Source: Vibrio taketomensis
Lineage (GTDB): Bacteria > Pseudomonadota > Gammaproteobacteria > Enterobacterales > Vibrionaceae
Assembly (NCBI RefSeq): GCF_009938165.1
Contig: NZ_AP019649.1
Span: forward strand, 186,001-250,000
Direction of reading: 5' to 3'
DNA length: 64,000 bases
Part shown: positions 8,768 to 18,638 of the stretch, in pieces
How positions within the stretch are numbered: the stretch's first letter is position 1
Layout: every line of letters starts with the position of its first letter
Position numbers and translations under genes: made by a program
Notes under the pieces: generated by a model
The model's database searches: none
What the model saw: the letters and a program-made list of their open reading frames with translations, nothing else
Told to the model about the DNA's origin: nothing

Positions 8768-10369
8768 ATGTCTAAAGGCACTCTGGCTGCAGAACTATCC
8801 TGCACTAGTGAAGGTGAGTATTCATCTTCATCGTTTACTAATAATAGTAAGCCTTCAATTCGCTCCCAACTGGAGCTGTCTAACCCTGTGCTATGGATAA
8901 GTGGCACCTTTCTTTCTCTGTTTGTATTGCTTGCTCTGATCGACACTGAGCTGTTGACAGCGTTAGTAAATACCGGTTTTAGCTATGCAACCCAATGGTT
9001 TGGTGGCTACTGGCAGATTTTACTCCTCGCCAATTTTGTCATCGGTTTATTTATCGCACTTGGACAAACCGGCTACGTGCGTTTAGGTGGCTTAGCTGCT
9101 CCTGAAATTGAGACCGCTAAATGGTTATCGATCGTACTTTGTACTTTGCTCGCTGGTGGCGGCGTATTTTGGGCAGCGGCTGAACCAATTGCTCACTTTG
9201 TCTCTGCACCGCCATTTTATGGCTCTGAAAGTAGCGCTCGAGATATGGCAATCAATGCCTTGTCTCAGTCATTTTTGCACTGGGGATTTCTTGCTTGGGC
9301 GATTTTAGGTTGCTTGTCTTCAATCGTGTTGATGTATCTGCACTATGAGAAAGGTTTGCCTCTTAAACCTCGCACGCTGCTCTATCCTGTCTTTGGCCAA
9401 CGTGTGATTGATGGTTGGCTTGGTAATGTGGTAGATGCGCTGAGCATTATTGCGGTTGCTGCCGGTACTATTGGACCGATTGGCTTTTTAGGCCTGCAGA
9501 TCAGTTATGCGCTCAATACGTTGTTTGGTTTACCTGACAGCTTTGCAACCCAGACCTTAGTCGTCGTGCTTGCGATGGTTTGCTACACCTTGTCTGCGCT
9601 TAGTGGTTTGAGCCGAGGTATTCAATTGGTGAGCCGCTACAACATCATTCTCTCCTTGGCATTGGTGGCGTTTATTCTGATCTCGGGGCCAACCAGCTTT
9701 ATCATTGATGGTTATATTCAAGGGGTAGGGCGCATGGTCGATAACTTTGTACCTATGGCTCTTTACCGAGGTGATACTGGCTGGTTAAGTTGGTGGACTG
9801 TGTTCTTTTGGGGCTGGTTTATTGGTTATGCACCGATGATGGCGATATTTATCGCTCGTATTTCACGTGGGCGTACTATTCGTCAATTGATTCTGGCGAT
9901 CAGCATTGCCGCGCCACTGATCACCTGTTTTTGGTTTAGTATTGTTGGTGGTAGTGGACTTGCGTTTGAGCTGGCTAACCCTGGCAGTATTCAAGCAGGT
10001 TTTGAAGGTTTTAATTTGCCTGGCGCGCTCCTTGCCATCACTAAGCAGCTGCCGTTCCCAATGCTGATTTCGATTTTGTTTTTAGTCTTAACCACCACTT
10101 TTATTGTCACTACTGGTGATTCGATGACTTACACCATCAGTGTAGTGATGACAGGTAATAGCCAACCCAATGCGTTGATTCGCACCTTTTGGGGACTGGT
10201 TATGGGGACAGTGGCGATTGTACTGATTTCGATGGGCGATGGAGGCATCTCTGCCTTGCAATCCTTTATCGTCATTACCGCAGTGCCGACCTCGTTTATT
10301 ATTCTGCCATCATTGTGGAATGCGCCTAAAATTGCCCAGCAGATGGCTAAGAAACAAGGGCTAATCTAG
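8768..10369 (+). CDS. BCCT-family betaine/carnitine/choline-type transporter
   Basis: 533 residues with about twelve hydrophobic helices and an N-terminal extension of about 40 residues rich in serine. The family moves quaternary amines (glycine betaine, choline, carnitine, DMSP) into the cell, usually with sodium, for osmoprotection or catabolism. The hallmark after helix 8, 'FIARISRGRTIRQLI', is present. The substrate-box helices differ from classic BetP-type sequences: helix 4 reads GGGVFWAAAEPIAHF rather than the usual MFYGVAEP type, and helix 8 reads FFWGWFIGYAPM rather than WAWWISWSPF, so some aromatic-box tryptophans are replaced. The substrate is therefore uncertain. Monocistronic between hslU and the convergent frd operon. 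Confidence 0.9.
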   Translation: MSKGTLAAELSCTSEGEYSSSSFTNNSKPSIRSQLELSNPVLWISGTFLSLFVLLALIDTELLTALVNTGFSYATQWFGGYWQILLLANFVIGLFIALGQTGYVRLGGLAAPEIETAKWLSIVLCTLLAGGGVFWAAAEPIAHFVSAPPFYGSESSARDMAINALSQSFLHWGFLAWAILGCLSSIVLMYLHYEKGLPLKPRTLLYPVFGQRVIDGWLGNVVDALSIIAVAAGTIGPIGFLGLQISYALNTLFGLPDSFATQTLVVVLAMVCYTLSALSGLSRGIQLVSRYNIILSLALVAFILISGPTSFIIDGYIQGVGRMVDNFVPMALYRGDTGWLSWWTVFFWGWFIGYAPMMAIFIARISRGRTIRQLILAISIAAPLITCFWFSIVGGSGLAFELANPGSIQAGFEGFNLPGALLAITKQLPFPMLISILFLVLTTTFIVTTGDSMTYTISVVMTGNSQPNALIRTFWGLVMGTVAIVLISMGDGGISALQSFIVITAVPTSFIILPSLWNAPKIAQQMAKKQGLI

Positions 10370-10383
10370 TTTGCTTGCCAAAT

Positions 10384-10413
10384 AAAAATCCCCCAAAGTT
10401 TGGGGGATTTTTT
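10384..10413. terminator. Bidirectional terminator between the BCCT gene and frdD
   Basis: Stem AAAAATCCCCCA / TGGGGGATTTTT with a short AAGTT loop, lying between convergent genes and flanked by A and T tracts. Confidence 0.88.
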
Positions 10414-10436
10414 ATCTTATGATGTTAGCTTTTCGC

Positions 10437-10814
10437 TTAGATCATAAATACGAATACCACGGCTAGTGCTGTGATTAGGAAAGCGAATGCGTAGCAAAGC
10501 ACTTTGCCTACCACACCAGTGTGGAATTTAAGATCGTGCATACCGTGGTGAACACGGTGCATTGCATGCCACATTGGTAGCGCTAATGATGCGATAATAA
10601 ATAGCGCACCGATGATGCTGGTTGCAAACTCAGCAACACGTTCATAGCTCAGTGCTTCGGCATCAATAATACCTAGTGGAGCAAGAATGCCTAGAACCAA
10701 AATGGTGATTGGTGTGATCATTGCAAACCAAGTACCACCGGCACCAAATAGACCCCACCAAATTGGCTCATCAGAGCGACGTGGAGCACGATCAACTTTG
10801 TAATTTGGGTTCAT
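10437..10814 (-). CDS. frdD: Fumarate reductase membrane anchor subunit D
   Basis: 125 residues. I take the start at [20 protein letters not shown] (10814) because AAGGAG lies nine bases upstream and the N-terminus matches FrdD; the frame is open further upstream but that part overlaps frdC. Three transmembrane helices. The conserved '[16 protein letters not shown]' and '[14 protein letters not shown]' segments are present. With FrdC it anchors the catalytic FrdAB to the inner membrane and binds menaquinol. Last gene of frdABCD, 11 bp after frdC. Confidence 0.95.
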   Translation of the reverse strand: MNPNYKVDRAPRRSDEPIWWGLFGAGGTWFAMITPITILVLGILAPLGIIDAEALSYERVAEFATSIIGALFIIASLALPMWHAMHRVHHGMHDLKFHTGVVGKVLCYAFAFLITALAVVFVFMI

Positions 10815-10825
10815 AACTCGGCTCC

Positions 10826-11209
10826 TTAAACGATGAATAGAACAACAAGCGAGATAAACGCTACTGCTGCCCATTGAGCAAGAACGATAACTTTCTTATC
10901 AACTGGTTTGCCTTTCAGACGAATTGGCACCACTTGAGGCATCATGCTAAAGAAAGTTTGTGCGTGCAGTAGGCTACCTGCTAGTGCCACGATGTTAATC
11001 GCAATCACGATAGGGTTCGCCATAAAGTCCAACCATGCTTGCCACGCTTCCGCGCCTTTTACTAATGCACCTAAACCTACAGTAAGGAATAGAGTGAATA
11101 GAATTAGCGGTAATACTGTTGCTTCACGCATCATGTAGAAGCGGTAGAAAGGGCTGCTTTGCCACCAAGTACGTTTCATTTCACGTACATAAGGTTTACG
11201 GTTACTCAT
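10826..11209 (-). CDS. frdC: Fumarate reductase membrane anchor subunit C
   Basis: 127 residues with three hydrophobic helices (about 30-50, 64-85, 108-126). The N-terminal '[33 protein letters not shown]' region is the FrdC signature, including the charged cluster implicated in quinol binding. It starts two bases after the frdB stop, so translation is likely coupled. Part of the anaerobic respiratory complex that reduces fumarate with menaquinol. Confidence 0.96.
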   Translation of the reverse strand: MSNRKPYVREMKRTWWQSSPFYRFYMMREATVLPLILFTLFLTVGLGALVKGAEAWQAWLDFMANPIVIAINIVALAGSLLHAQTFFSMMPQVVPIRLKGKPVDKKVIVLAQWAAVAFISLVVLFIV

Positions 11210-11211
11210 GT

Positions 11212-11976
11212 TTACGCCTCCTCAGTACTTGGTACTGGCTTGCCATCAGGCTTTAGCATTGCAATCACAAAGTCCATTGATGATTCTACTTTGCCTTGGT
11301 TTACCGCTGATGCAGGGTCTACGTGCTTCGGACATACTTCTGAACAGTAACCGACAAAAGTACAGCCCCAAGCGCCGTTTTTACCATTGATCAGAGCCAT
11401 ACGCTCATGTTTGCCATTGTCACGGCTATCTAGGTTGTAGCGGTGCGCAAGCGTTAGAGCAGCAGGACCAATAAACTCTGGGTTTAGACCAAACTGCGGA
11501 CACGCTGCGTAACACAAACCACAGTTGATACAGCCAGCAAATTGCTTGTATTTCGCCATTTGCTCTGGTGTTTGTAGGTTCGTGCCGTCTTCAGGTTTAC
11601 GGTCATTACCAATGATGTAAGGTTTAATCGCTTCAAGGCGCTCAATGAATGGCGTCATATCAACAATCAAGTCTTTCTCGATTGGGAAGTTTGCCAAAGG
11701 CTCAATCTTCAAACCATCTGGGTAATCACGTAAGAAGCTCTTACATGCCAGTTTTGGCACGCCATTCACCATGATGCCGCAAGAACCACAAATCGCCATA
11801 CGGCAAGACCAGCGGTAAGACAGGTCTTTATCTAGATGGTCTTTTACATAGCCAAGTGCGTCTAGCACTGACATGGTTTCATCAAATGGCACTTCAAAGT
11901 TTTGAAAATGCGGTTCAGCATCCTGCTCTGGGTCGTAACGTAGGATGTCGACTTTTTGAATACGGTTAGCTGACAT
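11212..11976 (-). CDS. frdB: Fumarate reductase iron-sulfur subunit
   Basis: 254 residues. N-terminal ferredoxin-like domain with the [2Fe-2S] ligands C58, C63, C66 and C78 ([11 protein letters not shown]...LACKS). The C-terminal domain carries the [4Fe-4S] and [3Fe-4S] cysteine sets in '[12 protein letters not shown]' and '[12 protein letters not shown]'. It passes electrons from membrane quinol to the flavin of FrdA. Its start codon shares one base with the frdA stop (TAATG), a sign of coupled translation. Confidence 0.97.
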   Translation of the reverse strand: MSANRIQKVDILRYDPEQDAEPHFQNFEVPFDETMSVLDALGYVKDHLDKDLSYRWSCRMAICGSCGIMVNGVPKLACKSFLRDYPDGLKIEPLANFPIEKDLIVDMTPFIERLEAIKPYIIGNDRKPEDGTNLQTPEQMAKYKQFAGCINCGLCYAACPQFGLNPEFIGPAALTLAHRYNLDSRDNGKHERMALINGKNGAWGCTFVGYCSEVCPKHVDPASAVNQGKVESSMDFVIAMLKPDGKPVPSTEEA

Positions 11977-13808
11977 TATGCTTGCTCCTCTACGTTCTTC
12001 TCTGCTGCTGGCGCTGCGTTTTGTGCTGCCGCTTCTTCTGCTGCTGCTTTCTCAGCCGCTTCACCGTATAGACGTGCTTTTGGCTGTGACTTAGTGATGG
12101 TTACATCGCTGTAGTCGATCGTTGGTGCCGCATCTTCTTGGAAGAAAGCAAGAGTATGTTTTAGGAAGTTAACGTCATCACGCTCAGTGCAACCATCATC
12201 AAGACGTTGGTGCGCACCACGAGATTCTTTACGTAGAATTGCAGAGTGAACCATCGCTTCCGCTACTTCTAGGCCGTAGCCCACTTCGATTGCATAAAGA
12301 AGGTCAGTGTTAAACACTTTGCCTTTGTCTTTGATGCTGATGTTTTTGTAGCGAGCTTTAAGTTCAGTGATCTTATCGATCGTTGCTTGCATCAGATCTT
12401 CTTGGCGGTAGATACCACAACCTGCTTCCATGGTGTGACCCATTTCAGTACGGATTTGCGCCCAGTTTTCGTCGCCTTCTTGGTTTAGCAAGGATTCAAT
12501 ACGAGCTTCGACTGCTTTTACTTGCGCTGCAATCGATGCGTCATTCCAGCCTTGGAATTCAGCCGCACGTTTTACAGCATTTTCACCTGCAACACGGCCA
12601 AATACCACGAACTCAGCCAATGAGTTAGAACCTAGACGGTTTGCGCCGTGCAGACCAACAGACGCACATTCACCAACGGCGAACAGGCCTTTAATGCGTG
12701 TTTCACATTGTTTGTCTGTTTCGATACCACCCATGGTGTAGTGTACAGTTGGGCGAATTGGAATTGGCTCTTTTGCTGGGTCAACGTTTACGTAAGCTTT
12801 TGCTAGCTCACAGATAAACGGTAGACGCTCGTGAAGGTATTCTTCACCTAGGTGGCGCAGATCAAGGTGCACGACATCACCTAGCGGGTGCTTGATGGTG
12901 TTGCCTTTTTGCTGCTCATGCCAGAATGCTTGTGAAACTTTGTCACGTGGACCTAGTTCCATGTATTTGTTCTTTGGTTGGCCGACTGGTGTTTCAGGGC
13001 CCATACCGTAGTCTTGTAGGTAACGGTAACCGTTTTTGTTGACGATGATACCGCCTTCACCACGACAACCTTCAGTCATCAAGATACCAGTACCAGGAAG
13101 ACCAGTTGGGTGGTATTGAACGAATTCCATGTCACGTAGAGGTACGCCATGGCGGTAAGCCATTGCCATACCGTCACCAGTTACGATACCGCCGTTGGTA
13201 TTACAGTGGTAAACACGACCTGCGCCACCGGTTGCTAGAACAACAGATTTTGCTTTGATGGTGACTAGTTCACCTTCTGCCATGTGAATTGCTACTAGGC
13301 CTTGCACTTCACCTTCATCAACCAATAGATCAACCACGAAGTACTCATCAAAACGCTTGATGTTTGAGTATTTGATTGAAGTTTGGAATAGAGTGTGAAG
13401 CATGTGGAAGCCAGTTTTATCGGCTGCGAACCATGTGCGTTCAACTTTCATACCGCCAAAGCGACGAACGTTGACTTCACCATTCTCCTTACGGCTCCAT
13501 GGACAACCCCATTGCTCCATTTGGATCATTTCACGGGTTGAGTTTGCCACGAAGTATTCAACTACATCCTGTTCACATAGCCAGTCGCCACCACCAACAG
13601 TGTCGTTGAAGTGGTTATCTAGGCTATCTTCTTCCTTGATAACTGCTGCTGAGCCACCCTCTGCAGCGACGGTGTGCGATCGCATTGGATAAACTTTAGA
13701 GATCAGTGCGACTTCCAAGTCAGGGTTTGCTTCTGCCGCTGCAATAGCAGTACGAAGACCAGCGCCGCCAGCGCCGATGACTGCGATATCTGTGATGATA
13801 GTTTGCAC
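11976..13808 (-). CDS. frdA: Fumarate reductase flavoprotein subunit
   Basis: 610 residues. FAD-binding motif GAGGAG at 12-17 and the HTVAAEGG motif whose H45 is the covalent flavin attachment site. The active-site capping-domain region '[11 protein letters not shown]' and the '[15 protein letters not shown]' motif are intact. First gene of frdABCD; reduces fumarate to succinate as terminal acceptor of anaerobic respiration. Odd feature: the last 25 or so residues are an alanine/glutamate-rich tail ([20 protein letters not shown]), which I do not remember in E. coli FrdA. A CRP-type site lies about 210 bp upstream. Confidence 0.97.
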   Translation of the reverse strand: MQTIITDIAVIGAGGAGLRTAIAAAEANPDLEVALISKVYPMRSHTVAAEGGSAAVIKEEDSLDNHFNDTVGGGDWLCEQDVVEYFVANSTREMIQMEQWGCPWSRKENGEVNVRRFGGMKVERTWFAADKTGFHMLHTLFQTSIKYSNIKRFDEYFVVDLLVDEGEVQGLVAIHMAEGELVTIKAKSVVLATGGAGRVYHCNTNGGIVTGDGMAMAYRHGVPLRDMEFVQYHPTGLPGTGILMTEGCRGEGGIIVNKNGYRYLQDYGMGPETPVGQPKNKYMELGPRDKVSQAFWHEQQKGNTIKHPLGDVVHLDLRHLGEEYLHERLPFICELAKAYVNVDPAKEPIPIRPTVHYTMGGIETDKQCETRIKGLFAVGECASVGLHGANRLGSNSLAEFVVFGRVAGENAVKRAAEFQGWNDASIAAQVKAVEARIESLLNQEGDENWAQIRTEMGHTMEAGCGIYRQEDLMQATIDKITELKARYKNISIKDKGKVFNTDLLYAIEVGYGLEVAEAMVHSAILRKESRGAHQRLDDGCTERDDVNFLKHTLAFFQEDAAPTIDYSDVTITKSQPKARLYGEAAEKAAAEEAAAQNAAPAAEKNVEEQA

Positions 13809-14014
13809 AGTTATCCTCCAGTGTGTAAGTGCGGTAAACCGCTCGTTATAGTTAAGAGAGTCTGTGCAGGTAGTTACTTTCTAGCTTGATAAGAACGTGC
13901 TACACATGGCTCAAAAGTGTTGATATCAGTGTAAGAGAGCGCGCTGTGCTAAAAATTGATTTGGGCGAGTTTTTGCTTCGGTATTGCATCTGAGAGCATA
14001 AAAATGTTGTGATA

Positions 14015-14030
14015 TGTGAGGCTAATCACG
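14015..14030. promoter_or_regulatory. CRP-type site between frdA and epmA
   Basis: TGTGA-GGCTAA-TCACG matches 9 of 10 informative positions of the CRP consensus. It is about 207 bp from the frdA start and 185 bp from the epmA start. CRP itself (54178-54810) carries the standard DNA-contact residues R181, E182 and R186, so the consensus should apply. Confidence 0.5.
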
Positions 14031-14100
14031 GCATTGCTTTCAGCGGCGAATATTTATAGATATCAGTATGTTAATGTCATGTAGCAACTGTGTTCTATTG

Positions 14101-14119
14101 TGATAAATTTGATTTATCA
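14101..14119. promoter_or_regulatory. Perfect dyad TGATAAAT-TTG-ATTTATCA
   Basis: Eight-bp perfect arms with a 3-base spacer, 97 bp before the epmA start. Looks like a dimeric-regulator operator; the regulator is unknown. Spacing rules out a standard FNR or CRP site. Confidence 0.4.
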
Positions 14120-14215
14120 GTACGTTAGTGACGTGCTTCTAGCTAGCACTTGCGTCTAAGTAAAAAAGTGATAATGTCGCCGTCCTCCGATTGGAAAGAT
14201 AAAAAGGTAATAAAA

Positions 14216-15181
14216 ATGAGTTGGCAGCCAACCGCGTCAATGGAGTTGCTGCGCAAGCGCGCAATGATTCTTGGTCAAATTCGACAGTTTTTCGCACAGC
14301 GCAATGTATTGGAGGTGGATACACCAGCAATGAGCCATGCGACGGTGACGGACTTCCATCTTCATACTTTCCAAACGGACTTTATTGGTCCGGGTTATGC
14401 CGACGGTAGTAAATTGTATCTAATGACGAGCCCAGAATTTCATATGAAGCGCTTACTGGCGGCGGGCAGTGGTTGTATCTACCAAATTAACAAAGCCTTT
14501 CGTAATGAAGAGAACGGCCGTTACCACAACCCTGAATTCACTATGTTAGAGTGGTATCGCGTTGGTTTTGATCATCATAAATTGATGGATGAAATGGATG
14601 ATTTACTGCAACTGGTATTAAAAGGTGGGCAAGCCGAGCGCATGACCTACCAGCAGGCTTTTATTAAAGTGCTCAATGTATGTCCGCTAGAAGCGTCGAT
14701 GCTTGAGCTTAAGAAAGCTGCCGCCAAATTAGGTTTGAGTGATATTGCTGAGCCCGAAGAAGATCGCGACACTTTACTGCAACTGCTCTTTAGTATTGGT
14801 GTTGAGGCTAAGATTGGTCAGCTGGTGCCTGCTTTTGTGTATGACTTTCCTGCCAGCCAAGCGGCTCTGGCTAAGATTAATCCGAACGATCCACGTGTTG
14901 CCGATCGCTTTGAGGTCTATTTTAAAGGTATCGAATTAGCGAATGGTTTTCACGAGCTGGATAACCCAAGTGAACAATTGGCGCGTTTTGAGCAAGATAA
15001 TGCTAAGCGTATTGAAATGGGTTTAACGGCTCAGCCAATTGACTACCACTTAATTGAAGCGCTCAAAGCGGGCCTACCTGAGTGCGCGGGCGTGGCTTTG
15101 GGGATTGACCGTTTGATCATGTTGGCGCTGGATTGCGATCATATCGATCAAGTCACGGCATTCCCGTTTCCAATTGCTTAA
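14216..15181 (+). CDS. epmA: Elongation factor P lysine-34 ligase EpmA (PoxA/GenX)
   Basis: 321 residues from the ATG at 14216 ([12 protein letters not shown]), which aligns with E. coli EpmA and has an AAGGT ribosome binding site; the frame is open 22 codons further upstream. A class II lysyl-tRNA synthetase paralogue lacking the anticodon-binding domain; it joins (R)-beta-lysine to elongation factor P so that EF-P can rescue ribosomes stalled at polyproline. Class II motifs are visible: motif 2 '[21 protein letters not shown]' region and motif 3 '[12 protein letters not shown]'. Divergent from frdABCD, the same arrangement as in enterics. Confidence 0.95.
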   Translation: MSWQPTASMELLRKRAMILGQIRQFFAQRNVLEVDTPAMSHATVTDFHLHTFQTDFIGPGYADGSKLYLMTSPEFHMKRLLAAGSGCIYQINKAFRNEENGRYHNPEFTMLEWYRVGFDHHKLMDEMDDLLQLVLKGGQAERMTYQQAFIKVLNVCPLEASMLELKKAAAKLGLSDIAEPEEDRDTLLQLLFSIGVEAKIGQLVPAFVYDFPASQAALAKINPNDPRVADRFEVYFKGIELANGFHELDNPSEQLARFEQDNAKRIEMGLTAQPIDYHLIEALKAGLPECAGVALGIDRLIMLALDCDHIDQVTAFPFPIA

Positions 15182-15338
15182 TCGCAGGGCGATACTAATC
15201 GCGCAAAGCGTGGTGGGGATCTCCGATTCTTGTGGTTCTAGGCTCGCTTAGATCAAACAAGCCCGTTATACTCCCACACTGATTTATTAAAACTGGGGCA
15301 GATTATCTTGCCCCCTTATCTATACAAGAGCACAGGAT

Positions 15339-15773
15339 ATGCAAGAGTACATCGCGTTTTTCCAAGAGAATATGATCATGTCATTGGTATGGGTCGGTCT
15401 AGTGATCGCACTTATCATGAACATCGTTAAAACATCGACTGCGGCTTACAAAGAAATTTCAACGGGTGAAGTCACGCAAAAAATTAACCGTGAAAACGGC
15501 GTGGTAATCGACATTCGTTCAAAAGATGAGTTTAAGAAAGGTCATATTACAGAAGCACTTCACATTTTACCTTCAGATATCAAAGCTGGTAACTTCGGTA
15601 GTATTGAAAACCGCAAAGCTGACCCAATCATTGTGGTATGCAAAACTGGTCAAACCGCTCAAGAAAGCGCGAACTTGCTGACAAAAGCAGGTTTTGAAAA
15701 AGTGTTCGTTCTTAAAAACGGCCTAGTTTCTTGGAGTGAAGCAAACCTACCGCTAGTACGTGGCAAGAAATAA
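15339..15773 (+). CDS. yibN: Membrane-anchored rhodanese-like protein YibN
   Basis: 144 residues: one N-terminal transmembrane helix (about 13-30, IMSLVWVGLVIALIMNIV) followed by a rhodanese domain with the active-site loop CKTGQT (C101). Rhodanese domains move sulfane sulfur; in E. coli this protein has also been connected with membrane-protein insertion, but its role is not firmly settled. In E. coli the order is yibN-grxC-secB-gpsA-cysE; here grxC is absent between yibN and secB. Confidence 0.88.
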   Translation: MQEYIAFFQENMIMSLVWVGLVIALIMNIVKTSTAAYKEISTGEVTQKINRENGVVIDIRSKDEFKKGHITEALHILPSDIKAGNFGSIENRKADPIIVVCKTGQTAQESANLLTKAGFEKVFVLKNGLVSWSEANLPLVRGKK

Positions 15774-15936
15774 CGTCGCGGTAAGAATAGTTAAGACAAG
15801 TAACGTTGGATAAATATTCGACGTTATAGAAAGAGAGATGTGAACAGTGACACGAAATCCACGTTTCGACTAGTGCTCTCGCTCTCTCTTGGTTAGTCTC
15901 AAGCATATTATCTAATTTGAAATAAAGGATTTAACG

Positions 15937-16407
15937 ATGGCTGAAGCAGCACCGCAACAAGAAGCGCAAAACTTTGTAATTCAACGTATCTTCCTAAAAG
16001 ATGTGTCTTTTGAAGCGCCTAACTCACCTGAAATGTTCCAAAAAGAGTGGAAACCAGAAGTTAAACTGGATCTAGATACTCAAAGCCGTGAACTAGGCCA
16101 AGGTGTTTACGAAGTTGTACTACGTCTAACTACGACAGTGACAAATGCAGAAGAAACGGCGTTCCTATGTGAAGTTCAACAAGGTGGTATTTTCACTGCT
16201 GAGAACATGGAACCAGGTCAACTAGCACACTGCCTAGGCGCATTCTGCCCTAACGTTCTTTTCCCTTACGCGCGTGAAACTATTTCAAGCCTTGTAATGA
16301 AAGGTACATTCCCACAACTTAACCTTGCGCCAGTGAACTTTGATGCGTTGTTTATGAACTACCTTCAACAGCAAGCACAGCAAGGCGAAAGCCAAGCGGA
16401 AGCATAA
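15937..16407 (+). CDS. secB: Protein-export chaperone SecB
   Basis: 156 residues. SecB tetramers hold preproteins unfolded and deliver them to SecA. Characteristic stretches '[36 protein letters not shown]' and '[17 protein letters not shown]' are present, as is the acidic surface that binds SecA. The ribosome binding site AAAGGA precedes the ATG. A strong terminator follows, so gpsA may have its own promoter. Confidence 0.98.
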   Translation: MAEAAPQQEAQNFVIQRIFLKDVSFEAPNSPEMFQKEWKPEVKLDLDTQSRELGQGVYEVVLRLTTTVTNAEETAFLCEVQQGGIFTAENMEPGQLAHCLGAFCPNVLFPYARETISSLVMKGTFPQLNLAPVNFDALFMNYLQQQAQQGESQAEA

Positions 16408-16441
16408 TTAACGCCTTTTCATAGCGTTATATATATTGTAG

Positions 16442-16485
16442 TAATGCACAAGGCATCGAAGTATCGTATGCGTTGTGCATTTTTG
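16442..16485 (+). terminator. Terminator downstream of secB
   Basis: Long hairpin AATGCACAA ... TTGTGCATT (outer stem 16443-16451 with 16473-16481) with an inner GCAT/ATGC stem, followed by TTTGTTTT. Confidence 0.75.
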
Positions 16486-16601
16486 TTTTAAGCTTAACTG
16501 AAGTACTCTCAATGCAATTGAGAATAAGTGGTTATACCTCAGCTTCTTCGTAACAATGAGCTGCGGTATAACAACTCGATAAATGTTGAACAGGCGGAAT
16601 A

Positions 16602-17636
16602 ATGACAAATTCAAACATCAATAATGCCTACGGCAAAGAGATTTCAATGACGGTATTAGGCGCAGGCTCCTATGGCACCTCACTGGCTATCTCTCTGGCG
16701 CGTAATGGCGCCAATGTGGTGATTTGGGGGCATGAGCCTGAGCATATGGCGAAGTTGGAAGCTGATCGAGCTAACCAGGAATTTTTGCCTGGTATCGATT
16801 TCCCTGAGTCATTGATTGTTGAGACCGATCTGCAAAAAGCAGTGCAAGCGAGCCGTGATCTATTGGTGGTAGTGCCAAGCCATGTATTTGGTATCGTTTT
16901 GAATAGTGTAAAACCTTACTTGCTGAACAACTCCCGTATTTGTTGGGCTACCAAAGGGTTAGAGCCTGAAACGGGTCGTTTGCTGAAAGAAGTTGCGCAC
17001 GACATTATTGGTGAAGATTATTCACTGGCAGTGCTTTCTGGCCCTACGTTTGCGAAAGAGTTAGCGATGGGTATGCCAACCGCAATTTCAGTAGCGTCTC
17101 CAGATGCTCAGTTTGTTGCCGATTTACAAGAAAAGATCCATTGCAGCAAAACCTTCCGCGTGTATGCCAACAGTGATTTTATTGGTATGCAATTGGGCGG
17201 CGCAGTGAAAAACGTGATTGCAATTGGCGCGGGTATGTCAGACGGTATTGGCTTTGGCGCCAATGCACGTACTGCATTGATTACTCGTGGCTTAGCGGAA
17301 ATGTGCCGCTTAGGCGCTGCGCTGGGTGCGCAAACAGAAACGTTTATGGGTATGGCCGGCTTAGGTGACCTTGTACTAACCTGTACAGATAACCAATCAC
17401 GTAACCGTCGTTTTGGTTTGGCTCTAGGTCAAGGTAAAGATGTGGACACGGCACAGCAAGAAATTGGTCAAGTGGTTGAGGGTTACCGCAATACCAAAGA
17501 AGTGTGGATGCTGGCACAACGTATGGGTGTAGAAATGCCAATCGTTGACCAAATTTACCAAGTGCTTTATCAAAATAAAGACGCGCGAGAGGCGGCAAAA
17601 GACCTACTTGCACGCGATAAGAAAGCGGAAGCGTAG
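16602..17636 (+). CDS. gpsA: Glycerol-3-phosphate dehydrogenase [NAD(P)+]
   Basis: 344 residues. Makes sn-glycerol 3-phosphate from dihydroxyacetone phosphate, the backbone for phospholipids. Rossmann motif GAGSYGTS at 20-27; the catalytic lysine region '[17 protein letters not shown]' is intact. GGCGGA ribosome binding site before the ATG. Conserved neighbour of secB and cysE. Confidence 0.97.
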   Translation: MTNSNINNAYGKEISMTVLGAGSYGTSLAISLARNGANVVIWGHEPEHMAKLEADRANQEFLPGIDFPESLIVETDLQKAVQASRDLLVVVPSHVFGIVLNSVKPYLLNNSRICWATKGLEPETGRLLKEVAHDIIGEDYSLAVLSGPTFAKELAMGMPTAISVASPDAQFVADLQEKIHCSKTFRVYANSDFIGMQLGGAVKNVIAIGAGMSDGIGFGANARTALITRGLAEMCRLGAALGAQTETFMGMAGLGDLVLTCTDNQSRNRRFGLALGQGKDVDTAQQEIGQVVEGYRNTKEVWMLAQRMGVEMPIVDQIYQVLYQNKDAREAAKDLLARDKKAEA

Positions 17637-17754
17637 AATAAGGAAGATATCCCGGTTCGGCTTGGTGTACCCAACTCGGCTCATCCATGAGGAGAAAGAG
17701 TGGAGTTGTAGCACCAAGCGGTAATGGGAAGTTGTTTAGAAAGGTTCTATCACT

Positions 17755-18576
17755 ATGAAATGTTGCGAGAAAAAACAGATCTGGCAGACGATTGTTCAAG
17801 AAGCAAGAGAGCAATCTGAGCAAGAGCCAATGCTTGCCAGTTTTTATCATGCAACCATCATCAAGCATGAAAGCTTGTGTGCAGCATTAAGTTATATTTT
17901 AGCTAATAAGCTGAACACGGCCTCGATGCCTGCAATGGCGGTGCGTGAAGTGGTTGAAGAAGCGTTTGCCGCTGATCCAACGATCACTGAGGCGGCAGCT
18001 TGTGATATTTGTGCTACGGTGAATCGCGACCCAGCAGTGGCGATGTATTCCATTCCGCTGTTGTACCTTAAAGGTTACCACGCTTTGCAAGGGTATCGCG
18101 TTGCTAACTGGTTGTGGAAGCAGGGTAGGGTTGCTCTGGCGACTTATTTGCAAAACCAGATTTCGGTAGCTTGTCAGGTTGATATTCACCCAGCAGCAAA
18201 AATTGGTCATGGCATCATGCTTGACCATGCGACGGGCATCGTCATTGGTGAGACGGCAGTCGTCGAAAATGATGTGTCAATTTTGCAGGATGTAACTCTA
18301 GGTGGTACCGGTAAAGAGTGTGGTGATCGTCATCCGAAAATTCGTGAAGGCGTAATGATTGGCGCTGGTGCGAAGATTCTTGGCAATATTGAAGTCGGTG
18401 AAGGGGCAAAAATTGCGTCTTGTTCAGTGGTATTGCATGAAGTACCACCACACACCACAGTGGCTGGTGTTCCGGCAAAAATTGTGGGCCGCCCACAATC
18501 TGACAAACCATCGCTGGATATGGATCAGCAGTTTAATGGTAAGTCGCAGCAAATGATGTATGGCGACGGTATCTAA
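17755..18576 (+). CDS. cysE: Serine O-acetyltransferase CysE
   Basis: 273 residues, exactly the length of the E. coli enzyme. Acetylates serine with acetyl-CoA as the first step of cysteine synthesis. N-terminal helical SATase domain (about 1-140) and a left-handed beta-helix of hexapeptide repeats (about 141-245, GHGIMLDHATGIVIGE... VIGAGAKILGNIEVGEGAKI). The catalytic histidine-aspartate area 'DHATGIVIGETAVV' is present. The C-terminal tail, which binds cysteine synthase in relatives, ends YGDGI as in E. coli. Confidence 0.97.
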   Translation: MKCCEKKQIWQTIVQEAREQSEQEPMLASFYHATIIKHESLCAALSYILANKLNTASMPAMAVREVVEEAFAADPTITEAAACDICATVNRDPAVAMYSIPLLYLKGYHALQGYRVANWLWKQGRVALATYLQNQISVACQVDIHPAAKIGHGIMLDHATGIVIGETAVVENDVSILQDVTLGGTGKECGDRHPKIREGVMIGAGAKILGNIEVGEGAKIASCSVVLHEVPPHTTVAGVPAKIVGRPQSDKPSLDMDQQFNGKSQQMMYGDGI

Positions 18577-18598
18577 TACTTTTAACCTATCCAATAAG

Positions 18599-18626
18599 AG
18601 AAAGGTTGGCAATTGCCAACCTTTTC
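18599..18626. terminator. Bidirectional terminator between cysE and aphA
   Basis: Stem GAAAGGTTGGC / GCCAACCTTTTC around AATT, between convergent genes. Confidence 0.85.
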
Positions 18627-18638
18627 TATCTTTACTCT

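Larger units (their letters stand above)
13809..14215. other. Divergent intergenic region between frdA and epmA
   Basis: About 400 bp with no convincing gene. It contains a CRP-type site at 14015-14030 and a perfect dyad at 14101-14119 (both listed separately). It must hold the promoters of frdABCD (leftward) and epmA (rightward). No canonical FNR site (TTGAT-N4-ATCAA) was found, although TTGATATCAG occurs near 13919. Confidence 0.5.

Noticed and set aside
15838..15853. CRP-like TGTGA-ACAGTG-ACACG upstream of secB
   Set aside because: The second half-site is poor and there is no known link of secB with CRP.
17344..17868. 174-codon minus-strand open frame across the gpsA-cysE junction
   Set aside because: Antisense shadow of two well-identified genes; composition is not protein-like.
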